The translations under genes were made by a program, and so were the position numbers. Shown here one piece after another: positions 17,053-26,075 of a DNA stretch of 64,000 bases. The first letter of the stretch is position 1. Each line of letters begins with the position of its first letter. Source of the DNA: Streptomyces lydicus (lineage in GTDB: Bacteria > Actinomycetota > Actinomycetes > Streptomycetales > Streptomycetaceae); NCBI RefSeq assembly GCF_004125265.1, contig NZ_RDTE01000003.1:6882001-6946000 (forward strand). The letters are read 5' to 3'. The notes beneath the pieces were generated by a model. That model had not been told where the DNA came from, did not search any database, and worked only from the letters and a program-made list of their open reading frames with translations.

Positions 17053-17074
17053 GGCCGGTCCGCACGGCGCACGC

Positions 17075-17115
17075 GCGCCCGGTTCCCGCTCCTCACCAGA
17101 GCGGGAACCGGGCGC
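17075..17115. terminator. Bidirectional terminator between terC and the MBL hydrolase
   Basis: A perfect 17-bp stem: 17075-17091 (GCGCCCGGTTCCCGCTC) pairs with 17099-17115 around a 7-nt loop. It lies between two convergent genes. Confidence 0.8.
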
Positions 17116-17181
17116 CGTTGTGTGTAGTAGGGGCCCCTGGGGGAGTGCCCGCGGGGCCCCGCGCTGTGCCGGTCCCCTCGG

Positions 17182-17838
17182 TTACCAGCCGCGCTGGTGC
17201 CACTCGGCGAGGTGCGGACGCTCCGCGCCGAGCGTGGTGTCGGCGCCGTGGCCCGGATACACCCAGGTCTCGTCGGGAAGTTCGCCGAAGAGCTTGCGCT
17301 CCACATCGTCGATCAGGCGGGTGAAGTTCTCGGCGCTGCCGAAGGTGTTGCCGACGCCACCGGGGAACAGGCAGTCCCCGGTGAACAGATGCGGGGCACC
17401 GTGCGGGTCGTCGTAGACCAGCGCGATACTGCCCGGCGTGTGTCCGACCAGGTGACGCGCGGTCAGCTCGACCCGGCCGACGGTGAGGGTGTCGCCGTCC
17501 TCGACCAGCACATCCGTCGGGACGGGAATGCCCTCGGCGTCGTACCGCCCCGCATAGGTCCGCGCACCCGTCGCATCGACGACCTCGCGCAGCGCGCCCC
17601 AGTGGTCGCCGTGTTGGTGCGTGGTGACCACGGACCCGATACCGCTGTCGCCGATCAGCGCGAGAAGGGTGTGCGGTTCGGCGGCCGCATCGATCAGCAA
17701 CTGCTCCTCGGTCGCCCGGCACCGCAGCACATAGGCGTTGTTGTTCGTCGGACCGACCGCGACCTTCGAGATCATCAGGTCGGTCAGCTCGTGCACGTCG
17801 GCCGGTCCGCCGACCTTCACTGCTCCGCTGTAGCCCAT
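17182..17838 (-). CDS. MBL-fold metallo-hydrolase
   Basis: 218 residues. The metal-binding motif THQHGDHW gives His74, His76, Asp78 and His79. HTPGS, FTGDCLF and YPGHG supply the remaining ligands. This pattern is the glyoxalase-II/persulfide-dioxygenase-like branch of the superfamily; the substrate is unknown. The ATG has no ribosome binding site. On the minus strand TAGAGT (17850-17845) lies 6 nt upstream and overlaps the stop codon of the preceding gene, so it probably has its own leaderless promoter. Confidence 0.88.
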   Translation of the reverse strand: MGYSGAVKVGGPADVHELTDLMISKVAVGPTNNNAYVLRCRATEEQLLIDAAAEPHTLLALIGDSGIGSVVTTHQHGDHWGALREVVDATGARTYAGRYDAEGIPVPTDVLVEDGDTLTVGRVELTARHLVGHTPGSIALVYDDPHGAPHLFTGDCLFPGGVGNTFGSAENFTRLIDDVERKLFGELPDETWVYPGHGADTTLGAERPHLAEWHQRGW

Positions 17839-17847
17839 GGGACCACT

Positions 17848-18591
17848 CTAGAGCGGCGGCACCGCGGGCAGGTCGGAGCCGTGACCGTCGAGTGCGCCGC
17901 CCCCGGCGCGTCCGGTGAGCCAGCCCACCAGCGCGACCGCGGAGCCCGTCACCACCACGGGCCGGTCCCCGGCGCCCGGCCCGGTGGCGAGGCGGCCGGT
18001 GCGCCACCTGCGGCCGTCGTCGGACCGCAGCTCCAGCGGGGGCAGCTCCGGGTGGCCGGCGAACTTGACCGTGGCCAGGAAGGTCAGTTGGCGCCCGACG
18101 AAGTCGGGGGAGAGCTGGTCGAGAGTGTGGCCCACGCCGAGGTCGACATGGTGGAGTTCCAGTTCGGCCAGGCGGCGCAGCGGCAGCCGGTCGGCCCGTT
18201 CGACGACGTTGTTGCGCATCTCGACCTGGTAGGCCCGGCGGTCCCGCGGCAGGTCGTCCATCGTCTTGTCGAACCGCGCCGCGGACTCCCTGAGGTCCGC
18301 CAGATGCGCCGCCAGCGGGCGGTCGGCGCCCCGCTCGATATCGGCGGCACGGGCCTCGGGGCCGGCGTACATCGGTGTGGGCACATCCGTCCGCGCCCAG
18401 GTGAGGAGGTTGCCCAGCGCGTCCGCGTTGCGGGCCAGATGGGCAAGGACATGGCCGCGGGTCCAGCCGGGCAGCAGCGACGGTTCGCCGACCGCCGCGT
18501 CGTCGAGTTCGCTCACCGAGACGAGGAGCCGGTCGGTGGCCTCTCGGACCGCTGCCACGTCGTGCGGGAAGTCGGGCGGGGTGAGGGTCAT
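17848..18591 (-). CDS. Mycothiol-dependent maleylpyruvate isomerase-family protein
   Basis: 247 residues, a DinB-like four-helix bundle. LLPGWTRGHVLAHLARNADAL (in the 40-60 region, His47 and His51) and ELELHHVDLG carry the zinc-site residues of the mycothiol-dependent isomerase family. The C-terminal third (about 165-245) is the small companion domain. Members isomerise or conjugate with mycothiol, but most are uncharacterised. The ATG is preceded by TAGCGT 6 nt upstream on the minus strand and lacks a ribosome binding site, again suggesting a leaderless mRNA. The next gene downstream is the MBL hydrolase. Confidence 0.85.
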   Translation of the reverse strand: MTLTPPDFPHDVAAVREATDRLLVSVSELDDAAVGEPSLLPGWTRGHVLAHLARNADALGNLLTWARTDVPTPMYAGPEARAADIERGADRPLAAHLADLRESAARFDKTMDDLPRDRRAYQVEMRNNVVERADRLPLRRLAELELHHVDLGVGHTLDQLSPDFVGRQLTFLATVKFAGHPELPPLELRSDDGRRWRTGRLATGPGAGDRPVVVTGSAVALVGWLTGRAGGGALDGHGSDLPAVPPL

Positions 18592-18705
18592 GGTCCGACG
18601 CTAGCGCCGTCGGCGCGGGTTCGGGAGTGGGCCGGCTCCGATCGAGGCGTACGCGGGCGGAGCGGGCGGCGCGCGGCAGCCGGAAGGATCCGCCGGTCCG
18701 CGCCG

Positions 18706-18784
18706 CCCGCCCGGCGTATGGATCACGAGCGTGGTCCCGCCCGGCGTATGGATCACGGACGTGGTCAACGGCCGTGATCCATAC
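18706..18784. repeat. 30-bp direct repeat with overlapping 13-bp inverted repeat
   Basis: Two copies (18706-18735 and 18736-18765) match at 28 of 30 positions. GTATGGATCACGG (18746-18758) is the exact inverse of 18772-18784, with a 13-nt loop. The element lies upstream of the isomerase-family gene and downstream of the broken monooxygenase, so it could be an operator or a terminator. Confidence 0.75.
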
Positions 18785-18825
18785 AGCCAGGGACTGTCAT
18801 CACCGTCCCGTCGTTCGCCCGGAGG

Positions 18826-19980
18826 TCAGGCCGCCGCTTCGCCCGGCGTCCCGAACCAGAGCCGGAGTGCGGCGTCCAGCCCGTCCGGACCGCCGGGGGC
18901 GTCCACCGCCCAGGCGGTGGTGCCGTCGGGACGCACCAGCAGGCCGGCCAGACCGGGCCGCCCCGGGCAGTTCACCGTGCGCACCCGTATCCGGTTGCCG
19001 TATCCGGCGGCGCGCCCCCGCACCGCGGCGTCCCCGGCGAGATCGAGCAACAGCCCCTGTCCGCCGTGCAGATGGTCCGCGAGCCGGGTGCCGTCACCGA
19101 GCTCCAGGTCGGGCGCGCTGCGGCCGGTCAGCGGATGGTCGCCGGGCAGGTCGTAGCGCTGCCGGACGCCGGAGATCTTCTTGGCGAAGAAGGTGGTGGC
19201 GGCGACCGTTTCCGTCAGTTCGGCGATCACCCCGCGCAGCGCCCTGGCATGCGACTCCGGCCGCATCAGCGCCACTTGGACCCGGGTCCACTCCAGCACC
19301 CATGCCCCCAGGGGGTGCCGCTCGGCCGTGTAGCTGTCGAGCAGCCCCTCCGGCGCCCGGCCGTGCACCGTGGCCGCCAGCTTCCAGCCGAGGTTCATGG
19401 CGTCGCCGATGCCGAGATTCAGCCCCTGGCCGCCGAACGGCGAGTGGACGTGCGCCGTGTCACCGGCGAGCAGCACCCGCCCCCACCGGTAATCGGGCAC
19501 CTGGCGCGCGTTATCGGTGAACCGGGTCGCCGAGTGCACCGCGTGGATCGTGACGTCCTCGACTCCGGACACCTTCCGCAAGGAGGCCTGCAGCTCCTCG
19601 GCGGTGACGGGGGCTTCGCGGTCCGCCGGCGGCCCGTCGAAGTCCACGGTGAGGATCCGGCCGGGCACCGGCCCGTGGACATACGTCCCCGTCCGGGTGG
19701 AGTTCCAGCCGGCGCCCAGCGCATCGGCGCCGGTCATCTCGACGAGGGCCTGACGGCCGGTGATCTCCGGGGCCGTACCGGGGAAGGGGAAGCCGGCGAG
19801 CCGGCGGACGGTGCTGCGGCCGCCGTCGCACCCGGCCAGCCAGCCGGTGCGCAGCGACCCGTCCGAGGTGTGGACATGCACACCGTCCTCGCCGGCGTCG
19901 AAGCCGGTCAGGGTCACCCCGCGGCGCAGGTCGACCCCCAGCTCGGCGGCGCGGGCGTCCGCGAGCGCGGTGCGGACGAG
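18826..19980 (-). pseudogene. FAD-dependent aromatic monooxygenase, N-terminus deleted
   Basis: About 384 residues match the middle and end of a flavin monooxygenase normally near 500 residues. Present are GCDGGRSTVRRLAGF, the FAD-binding LLAGDTAHVHSPFGGQGLN and the C-terminal thioredoxin-like part. Homology-like sequence continues upstream past any plausible start (LVRTALADARAAELGVDLRRG) and then stops abruptly at 19980/19981, where a TGA follows and the opposite strand becomes TetR-like. The N-terminal Rossmann GxGxxG, about 100 residues, is missing. The GTG at 19915-19917 would give a protein unable to bind FAD normally. Confidence 0.8.
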
Positions 19981-20367
19981 TCACCGCTCGCCGCGCTGCG
20001 CCGGCTCGCGCTCGGGCTGCTGGCGGAGCGGCATCCGCTGGCCGCCGTGGGGGAGGGCTTCGAGCACTTCTACCGGACGGTGCTGGACTCGCCGGCGCTG
20101 CGCGCGCGGGGCCGGGAGGCGGTCGAGGAGATGGAGAGCACGCTGGCCGAGCTGCTGGCCGAGGCGGCGGGCGGCGAGGCGGACCGTCCCGGCCCGGACG
20201 CCCGGCTCGCCGCGGCGCTGATCATCGCGGGGATCCGTGCGGCGGGCGCCGAAGCGGTGGCCCGGCAGGTCGGGGGTGACCCGGTGGAGGAGGTGGCCGT
20301 TGAACAGGTGGAGGTGCTGCGGCGCACGTTCGATGCGCTGGAGCGTGCGCTGCCCGGTGTCGCCTGA
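19981..20367 (+). pseudogene. TetR-family regulator, C-terminal fragment only
   Basis: 128 codons encode a helical C-terminal ligand-binding segment (LAERHPLAAVGEGFEHFYRTV, then a C-terminal VEQVEVLRRTFDALERAL helix) typical of TetR proteins. The N-terminal helix-turn-helix and any start codon with a ribosome binding site are absent. The fragment begins at the same base where the divergent monooxygenase fragment ends. A divergent tetR-monooxygenase pair has evidently lost both 5' ends and the intergenic promoter. Confidence 0.75.
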
Positions 20368-20687
20368 AGGGGGAGTCCCTGCGGGGTGCGCGGGGCGGAG
20401 GAGGCGTACGGGGTGTGGGAGTCGTACGGGGAGTCCGGCGAGGGCGGGGTGCGTGGCGGGGCGGGAAGATTGTGGGGCCGCCACACGTTCGGGTGAAGAG
20501 GGCTTGCGATACCCCTAAATCGAATGCGCGTGCTATAAGCTCGTGTGTGGCATCCCAAAGACAGTGCCGCGGCGGGCCCCATACCCTGGGGCGGGGGCTC
20601 CGCTCCGCTCCGTCGCCTCTGCTCACCCACCGCGCGGCGGACGCAGAGCCGCGGCCCCCGCCCCCTCCAAGAAAGGTGCCGACCGGC
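20368..20687 (+). other. uvrA upstream region
   Basis: 320 bp without a gene. TATAAG at 20534-20539 is the best -10 candidate. A degenerate SOS-box-like sequence (TCGAAT-GCGC-GTGCTA, about 20520-20535) overlaps it, matching 9 of 12 positions of TCGAAC-N4-GTTCGA. The damage promoter motif seen at uvrB and uvrC is not present here. Confidence 0.35.
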
Positions 20688-23663
20688 GTGGCCGACCGTC
20701 TCATCGTCCGTGGCGCTCGCGAGCACAACCTCAAGAACGTCTCGCTCGACCTCCCCCGCGACTCCCTCATCGTCTTCACGGGGCTCTCCGGGTCGGGCAA
20801 GTCCTCGCTCGCCTTCGACACGATCTTCGCCGAGGGGCAGCGGCGTTATGTCGAGTCGCTCTCCTCCTACGCCCGGCAGTTCCTCGGGCAGATGGACAAG
20901 CCCGATGTGGACTTCATCGAGGGCCTGTCCCCCGCGGTGTCGATCGACCAGAAATCGACGTCGCGCAACCCCCGCTCGACGGTCGGCACGATCACCGAGG
21001 TCTATGACTACCTCCGTCTGCTTTTCGCCCGTATCGGCAAGCCGCACTGCCCCGAGTGCGGGCGGCCGATCGCCCGGCAGTCGCCGCAGGCGATCGTCGA
21101 CAAGGTGCTCGAACTCCCCGAGGGCAGCCGCTTCCAGGTGCTCTCCCCCCTGGTGCGCGAGCGCAAGGGCGAGTTCGTCGATCTCTTCTCCGACCTCCAG
21201 ACGAAGGGCTACAGCCGGGCCCGGGTCGACGGGGAGACGATCCAGCTCTCCGAGCCCCCGAAGCTGAAGAAGCAGGAGAAGCACACCATCGAGGTGGTCG
21301 TCGACCGCCTCACGGTCAAGGAGACCGCCAAGCGCCGGCTGACCGACTCCGTCGAGACCGCCCTCGGGCTCTCCGGCGGCATGGTCATCCTCGACTTCGT
21401 CGATCTGGACGCGGACGACCCGCAGCGCGAGCGGATGTACTCGGAGCATCTGTACTGCGCCTACGACGACCTCTCCTTCGAGGAGCTGGAGCCCCGCTCC
21501 TTCTCCTTCAACTCGCCCTTCGGCGCCTGCCCGGACTGCACCGGCATCGGTACGCGCATGGAGGTCGACCCCGACCTGATCGTCCCCGACGAGGACCGCT
21601 CCCTCGACGAGGGCGCCATCCACCCCTGGTCGCACGGCCACACCAAGGAGTACTTCGGCCGTCTGGTGGGCGCGCTGGCGGACGCCCTCGGATTCCGTAC
21701 GGACATCCCCTGGGCCGGGCTGCCGGCCCGCGCCAAGAAGGCGCTGCTGAACGGCCACAAGACCCAGATCGAGGTGCGCTACCGCAACCGGTACGGCCGT
21801 CAGCGGGCCTACACCACCCCCTTCGAGGGCGCCGTCCCGTTCGTCAAGCGGCGGCACTCCGAGGCGGAGAGCGACACCAGCCGGGAGCGCTTCGAGGGCT
21901 ATATGCGCGAGGTGCCCTGCCCGACCTGTGAGGGCACCCGGCTGAAGCCGATCGTGCTCGCCGTGACGGTCCAGGAGAGGTCGATCGCCGAGGTCGCGGC
22001 CATGTCGATCAGCGACTGCGCCGACTTCCTGCGGGACATGAAGCTCACCGCCCGCGAGAAGAAGATCGCCGAGCGGGTCCTCAAGGAGGTCAACGAGCGG
22101 CTGAAGTTCCTGGTCGACGTCGGCCTGGACTACCTCTCGCTGAACCGCGCGGCCGGCACCCTCTCCGGCGGCGAGGCCCAGCGCATCCGCCTCGCCACCC
22201 AGATCGGCTCCGGCCTGGTGGGCGTGCTCTACGTCCTCGACGAGCCGTCGATCGGTCTGCACCAGCGCGACAACCACCGGCTGATCGAGACCCTGGTGCG
22301 GCTGCGCGACATGGGCAACACCCTGATCGTCGTCGAGCACGACGAGGACACCATCAAGGTCGCGGACTGGGTCGTGGACATCGGCCCCGGCGCGGGCGAG
22401 CACGGCGGCAAGGTCGTGCACAGCGGCCCGATGAAGCAGCTGCTGGCCACCAAGGAGTCGATCACCGGCCAGTACCTCTCCGGCAAGAAGGTCATCGCGA
22501 CCCCGGACATCCGGCGGCCGGCCGACCCGTCGCGGCAGCTGACGGTCCACGGCGCGAAGGAGAACAACCTCCGCGACATCGACGTCTCCTTCCCGCTCGG
22601 CGTGTTCACCGCCGTCACCGGCGTCTCCGGATCCGGTAAATCGACGCTGGTCAACGACATCCTCTACACCCACCTGGCGCGCGAGCTGAACGGCGCCAAG
22701 TCGGTCCCGGGACGGCACACCCGGGTGGCCGGCGATGACCTGGTGGACAAGGTCGTGCATGTCGACCAGTCGCCGATCGGCCGGACCCCGCGCTCCAACC
22801 CGGCCACCTACACCGGCGTCTTCGATCATGTCCGCAAGCTCTTCGCGGAGACGATGGAGGCCAAGGTCCGCGGCTATCTGCCGGGGCGCTTCTCCTTCAA
22901 CGTCAAGGGCGGCCGCTGCGAGAACTGCTCCGGCGACGGCACGATCAAGATCGAGATGAACTTCCTGCCGGACGTGTATGTGCCGTGCGAGGTCTGCCAC
23001 GGTGCGCGCTACAACCGGGAGACGCTGGAGGTCCACTACAAGGGCAAGTCCATCGCCGAGGTGCTGGACATGCCCATCGAGGAGGCCCTGAGCTTCTTCG
23101 AGGCGGTGCCGACCATTTCCCGGCATCTCAAGACGCTCAACGAGGTCGGCCTCGGGTACGTCCGGCTCGGCCAGTCCGCGCCGACGCTCTCCGGTGGTGA
23201 GGCGCAGCGCGTCAAGCTGGCCAGCGAGCTCCAGAAGCGCTCGACGGGCAGCACCGTCTACGTTCTCGACGAGCCGACCACCGGTCTGCACTTCGACGAC
23301 ATCAGCAAGCTGATCAAGGTGCTGTCCGGCCTGGTGGACAAGGGCAACACGGTGATCGTCATCGAGCACAACCTCGATGTGATCAAGACGGCGGACTGGG
23401 TCGTCGACATGGGCCCCGAAGGCGGCAACGGCGGCGGTCTGGTCGTCGCCGAGGGCACCCCGGAGGGTGTCGCCTCGATCCCGGCCAGCCACACCGGCAA
23501 GTTCCTGCGGGAAATCCTCGGCGACCGCGTCAGCGATGCCGCGCCGGTGGGGGCCACCGCGAAGAAGCCGGCGGCCAAGAAGGCCACGGCAAAGAAGACG
23601 GCCGCCAAGAAGAGCGCGCCCGCGGCCAAGAAGACGACGGCCCGGGCCCGCAAGGCCACCTGA
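20688..23663 (+). CDS. uvrA: Excinuclease ABC subunit A
   Basis: 991 residues. UvrA is the damage-sensing ABC-type ATPase dimer of nucleotide excision repair. The first Walker A, GLSGSGKSS (32-40), and the second, GVSGSGKST, are present, each followed by an LSGGEAQR signature. Zinc-binding cysteine pairs (CPECG, CPDC, CPTC, and CENCSGDG with CEVC) are intact. The C-terminus is extended by a Lys/Ala-rich histone-like tail of about 35 residues (PAAKKATAKKTAAKKSA), common in streptomycetes and probably DNA-binding. The GTG at 20688 follows GAAAGGTG. Confidence 0.97.
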   Translation: MADRLIVRGAREHNLKNVSLDLPRDSLIVFTGLSGSGKSSLAFDTIFAEGQRRYVESLSSYARQFLGQMDKPDVDFIEGLSPAVSIDQKSTSRNPRSTVGTITEVYDYLRLLFARIGKPHCPECGRPIARQSPQAIVDKVLELPEGSRFQVLSPLVRERKGEFVDLFSDLQTKGYSRARVDGETIQLSEPPKLKKQEKHTIEVVVDRLTVKETAKRRLTDSVETALGLSGGMVILDFVDLDADDPQRERMYSEHLYCAYDDLSFEELEPRSFSFNSPFGACPDCTGIGTRMEVDPDLIVPDEDRSLDEGAIHPWSHGHTKEYFGRLVGALADALGFRTDIPWAGLPARAKKALLNGHKTQIEVRYRNRYGRQRAYTTPFEGAVPFVKRRHSEAESDTSRERFEGYMREVPCPTCEGTRLKPIVLAVTVQERSIAEVAAMSISDCADFLRDMKLTAREKKIAERVLKEVNERLKFLVDVGLDYLSLNRAAGTLSGGEAQRIRLATQIGSGLVGVLYVLDEPSIGLHQRDNHRLIETLVRLRDMGNTLIVVEHDEDTIKVADWVVDIGPGAGEHGGKVVHSGPMKQLLATKESITGQYLSGKKVIATPDIRRPADPSRQLTVHGAKENNLRDIDVSFPLGVFTAVTGVSGSGKSTLVNDILYTHLARELNGAKSVPGRHTRVAGDDLVDKVVHVDQSPIGRTPRSNPATYTGVFDHVRKLFAETMEAKVRGYLPGRFSFNVKGGRCENCSGDGTIKIEMNFLPDVYVPCEVCHGARYNRETLEVHYKGKSIAEVLDMPIEEALSFFEAVPTISRHLKTLNEVGLGYVRLGQSAPTLSGGEAQRVKLASELQKRSTGSTVYVLDEPTTGLHFDDISKLIKVLSGLVDKGNTVIVIEHNLDVIKTADWVVDMGPEGGNGGGLVVAEGTPEGVASIPASHTGKFLREILGDRVSDAAPVGATAKKPAAKKATAKKTAAKKSAPAAKKTTARARKAT

Positions 23664-23673
23664 CACCGCCGGA

Positions 23674-23757
23674 CGCTTCCCGCCGGGCGCTTCCCGCCGG
23701 GCGCTTCCCGCCGGGCGCGTCCCGCCGGGCGCTTCCCGCCGGGCGCGTCCCGCCGGG
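23674..23757. repeat. Six tandem copies of a 14-bp unit between uvrA and the sugar kinase
   Basis: CGCTTCCCGCCGGG occurs at 23674, 23688, 23702 and 23730, with a CGCGT variant at 23716 and 23744. It is a continuous 84-bp array between two convergent genes. Each unit is partly self-complementary (CCCG/CGGG), so the array may act as a terminator. Confidence 0.85.
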
Positions 23758-23822
23758 CCGTCATCGCTCTCCGTACGGGGAAGCGGTGGCGGCCCGCACC
23801 GTTGCTACGCCGCCAATGTCCC

Positions 23823-24848
23823 CTACGCCGCCAACTCCGCGGCGAACGGCGGTTCCGCTCCCGCGCGGGAGCAGGTGACGGCGGCCGCGCGGGCGGCGAA
23901 GCGCAGGATGTCGCGCCAGTCGTCGTCGCCGAGGGCGGCCACGGCGGCGTACGAGAGGGCGTCATGGGCGTCCAGGCGGTGCAGGAGCGCGGCGTTGACC
24001 GTGTCGCCGGCACCGATGGTGTCGACGACGGTGACCCGCTCGCCGGGGACCGCCAGCTCACCGCCGCCGCGCCTCAGCACCGTCAGACCGTCGCCCCCAC
24101 GGGTCAGCACGATCGCGGCCGGCCCCGCCGCCAGCCATTCCCGCGCCGCCGCGGCGACCGCCTGCCACGTGTCGTCCGGGGCCGTGCCGCCCGGCGCCGC
24201 GCCGTCCCCGGTACCGGCCCCGGCCAGCCACAGCGCGTCCTCCTCCGACAGCTTCAGCAGGGCGAGGTCGGGGAGCCAGGAGAGGAAGCGGGCCCGGTAG
24301 GCGTCCGGGTCCGGGATCAGCCCCGGCCGGATGTTGGGGTCGAGCGCCGTGAAGATGCCGCGCCGGGCCTCACGCCGCAGCAGGGACTCGTACGCACTCG
24401 CGCCCGGTTCCAGGACGAGCGAGCAGGTGCCCAGGGAGAGCGCACGGACCCCGGCGGGCAGTGCGGGCGGCAGGGTGAAGAGCCGGTCGGCGGTGCCGTC
24501 GGCGTAGAAGCCGTAGCCCGCCGACCCGTCCGGGCTGATGTCCGCCACGGCGAGGGTCGTCGGCTCGCTGCCGCGCTGCACCAAGGAGGTGTCGACACCG
24601 CCGCCGACCAGCCCCTGGAGCAGCGCCTGGCCGAAGCTGTCGGTCGAGATCCGGGAGCAGAACGCGGCCGGCGAACCCAGCCGTCCCAGCGCGACCGCGG
24701 TGTTGTACGGACCGCCGCCGCGCCGCGGCAGCAGCGCCGGCAACCGGTCGTCCGAGGCGGGGTTCCCGCCCGTGCCCTCCGGGGAAGGAGGAGTGTCCTG
24801 CGGGCTGGGGACGAGGTCGATCAGCGCCTCGCCGGCGACGACGATCAC
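23823..24848 (-). CDS. PfkB-family carbohydrate kinase, fructokinase-like
   Basis: 341 residues. The N-terminal VIVVAGEALIDLVP and GGGPYNTAVALGRLG, and the C-terminal anion-hole motif DTIGAGDTVNAALL with its catalytic Asp, identify the PfkB fold. These enzymes phosphorylate sugars with ATP in the cytoplasm; fructose is the likely class substrate. A short Pro/Ser/Gly insertion near residues 14-35 is unusual. The GTG overlaps the stop of the lacI-family gene (GTGA), so the two are translationally coupled and the kinase is probably under that repressor. Confidence 0.88.
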   Translation of the reverse strand: MIVVAGEALIDLVPSPQDTPPSPEGTGGNPASDDRLPALLPRRGGGPYNTAVALGRLGSPAAFCSRISTDSFGQALLQGLVGGGVDTSLVQRGSEPTTLAVADISPDGSAGYGFYADGTADRLFTLPPALPAGVRALSLGTCSLVLEPGASAYESLLRREARRGIFTALDPNIRPGLIPDPDAYRARFLSWLPDLALLKLSEEDALWLAGAGTGDGAAPGGTAPDDTWQAVAAAAREWLAAGPAAIVLTRGGDGLTVLRRGGGELAVPGERVTVVDTIGAGDTVNAALLHRLDAHDALSYAAVAALGDDDWRDILRFAARAAAVTCSRAGAEPPFAAELAA

Positions 24849-25891
24849 GGGATGGGGTTCCTTTCCTGGGCGGCCGGGGGCGTGGCCGGGGCGGTTTCGG
24901 CGCAGCCGCACGACGTACGGTGCACCAAGGTGCAGGGGAGGCGGACGGTGCGCGGCGGCCGGTCCGGCTGGGCCAGGCGCTCCAGCAGCAGCCGGACCGC
25001 CGCCGCCCCGATGTCCTTGCTGGGCTGCGCGATCGCGGTCAGCCGGGGCGTGAAGAGATCGGCCCACGAGAAGTCGTCGAAGCAGGCCAGCGCGATGTCG
25101 CGGGGTACCTCCAGGCCGAGTTCGCGCAGGGCCCGGAGGGTGCCGATGGTCATCGCGTTGTTGGCGGTGATGAGCGCGGTGGGTGGTTCGGGAGCGGCCA
25201 GCAGCCGGCGGGTGGCGACCTCGGCGCCCGCCGCCTCGGAGTTGCCGCCGGCGAGGAGCTCGGGCGCGAAGGGCAGGCCGTGGGCGCGCAGCCCCTCGCG
25301 GTAGCCCTGGACCCGTTCGGTGGTCGTGCTCAGGCCGGGAAGACCGGCGACCAGGCCGATCCTGGTGTGCCCCGACTCGGCCAGATGCCCGACCAGTTGA
25401 CGCACCGGGCCGGCGTTCTCCGCGCACACCTGGTCATGGTCGTCGCCGACCAGCCGGTCCAGGAACACGGTGGGCACCTCGCGGCGGGCCAGGTACTCCA
25501 CCATCCCGGCGGGCTCCGCGGACGGCGCCACGATCATGCCGTCCACGCGCCGCTCGTGGAGCAGCTGGACGACCTTGCGCTCGTGCCGCGGGTCGTCGTG
25601 CGGATCGGTGATCAACAGGCTGTAGCCGGCCTCCAGGGCGCGGGCCTCGACCCCCTGGAGGATCTCGGTGAAGTACGGGTTGCTGATCGCGGAGACCGCC
25701 AGGCCGATCGAGCGGGTGCGGGAGGTGACCAGGGAGCGGGCCAGGGTGTTGGGAGTGTAGCCGAGCTCGTCGATGGCGCCGAGCACCGCGGCGCGGGTGC
25801 CGGGCCGCACCGGACGGGTGTCGTTCAGCACGTGCGAGACCGTGGCGACGGAGACCCCCGCACGCCGTGCCACATCCGTCATCGTCGTCAT
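24845..25891 (-). CDS. LacI-family transcriptional repressor
   Basis: 348 residues. The helix-turn-helix is at residues 4-24 (MTDVARRAGVSVATVSHVLN), followed by the hinge (GYTPNTLARSL) and a periplasmic-binding-protein-like sugar domain. The C-terminus ends in a CGCAET stretch. The ATG at 25889-25891 follows GGAGGAG. It forms a two-gene operon with the PfkB kinase, so it probably senses the kinase's sugar or its phosphate. A 28-bp palindrome about 100 bp upstream is the likely operator for this operon and the divergent dehydrogenase remnant. Confidence 0.92.
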   Translation of the reverse strand: MTTMTDVARRAGVSVATVSHVLNDTRPVRPGTRAAVLGAIDELGYTPNTLARSLVTSRTRSIGLAVSAISNPYFTEILQGVEARALEAGYSLLITDPHDDPRHERKVVQLLHERRVDGMIVAPSAEPAGMVEYLARREVPTVFLDRLVGDDHDQVCAENAGPVRQLVGHLAESGHTRIGLVAGLPGLSTTTERVQGYREGLRAHGLPFAPELLAGGNSEAAGAEVATRRLLAAPEPPTALITANNAMTIGTLRALRELGLEVPRDIALACFDDFSWADLFTPRLTAIAQPSKDIGAAAVRLLLERLAQPDRPPRTVRLPCTLVHRTSCGCAETAPATPPAAQERNPIP

Positions 25892-25995
25892 CCGGCTCTG
25901 CCTCTCCTCCCCGAGCGTGCGGCACCCCGTCGGCACCGCGGCCTCCCACGGCCCCGTCCCGCGAAGTCCCCCACATTACGAGCATCCGACCGCAA

Positions 25996-26023
25996 ACGTA
26001 AACGCTTGCGCAAGCGTTTACGT
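25996..26023. promoter_or_regulatory. 28-bp perfect palindrome, probable LacI-family operator
   Basis: The two 14-bp arms are exact inverse complements: ACGTAAACGCTTGC at 25996-26009 and its inverse at 26010-26023. It is AT-rich relative to its surroundings. It lies between the divergent lacI-family gene and the dehydrogenase remnant, and has the central CG-type symmetry of LacI-family sites. Confidence 0.75.
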
Positions 26024-26075
26024 CCAAGCTGCCTTCCCGGCATCGCCATCCCGCACGACGTCGTGAGAGGCGCCG

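Noticed and set aside
20520..20535. LexA SOS box before uvrA
   Set aside because: Only 9 of 12 positions match and the right half is poor; recorded as a weak possibility in the upstream region, not as a site.
20070..23666. A 1198-codon open frame antisense to uvrA
   Set aside because: It mirrors uvrA codons exactly and has no family features.
23664..23760. CRISPR-like array
   Set aside because: The units are contiguous 14-mers with no spacers and no cas genes nearby.
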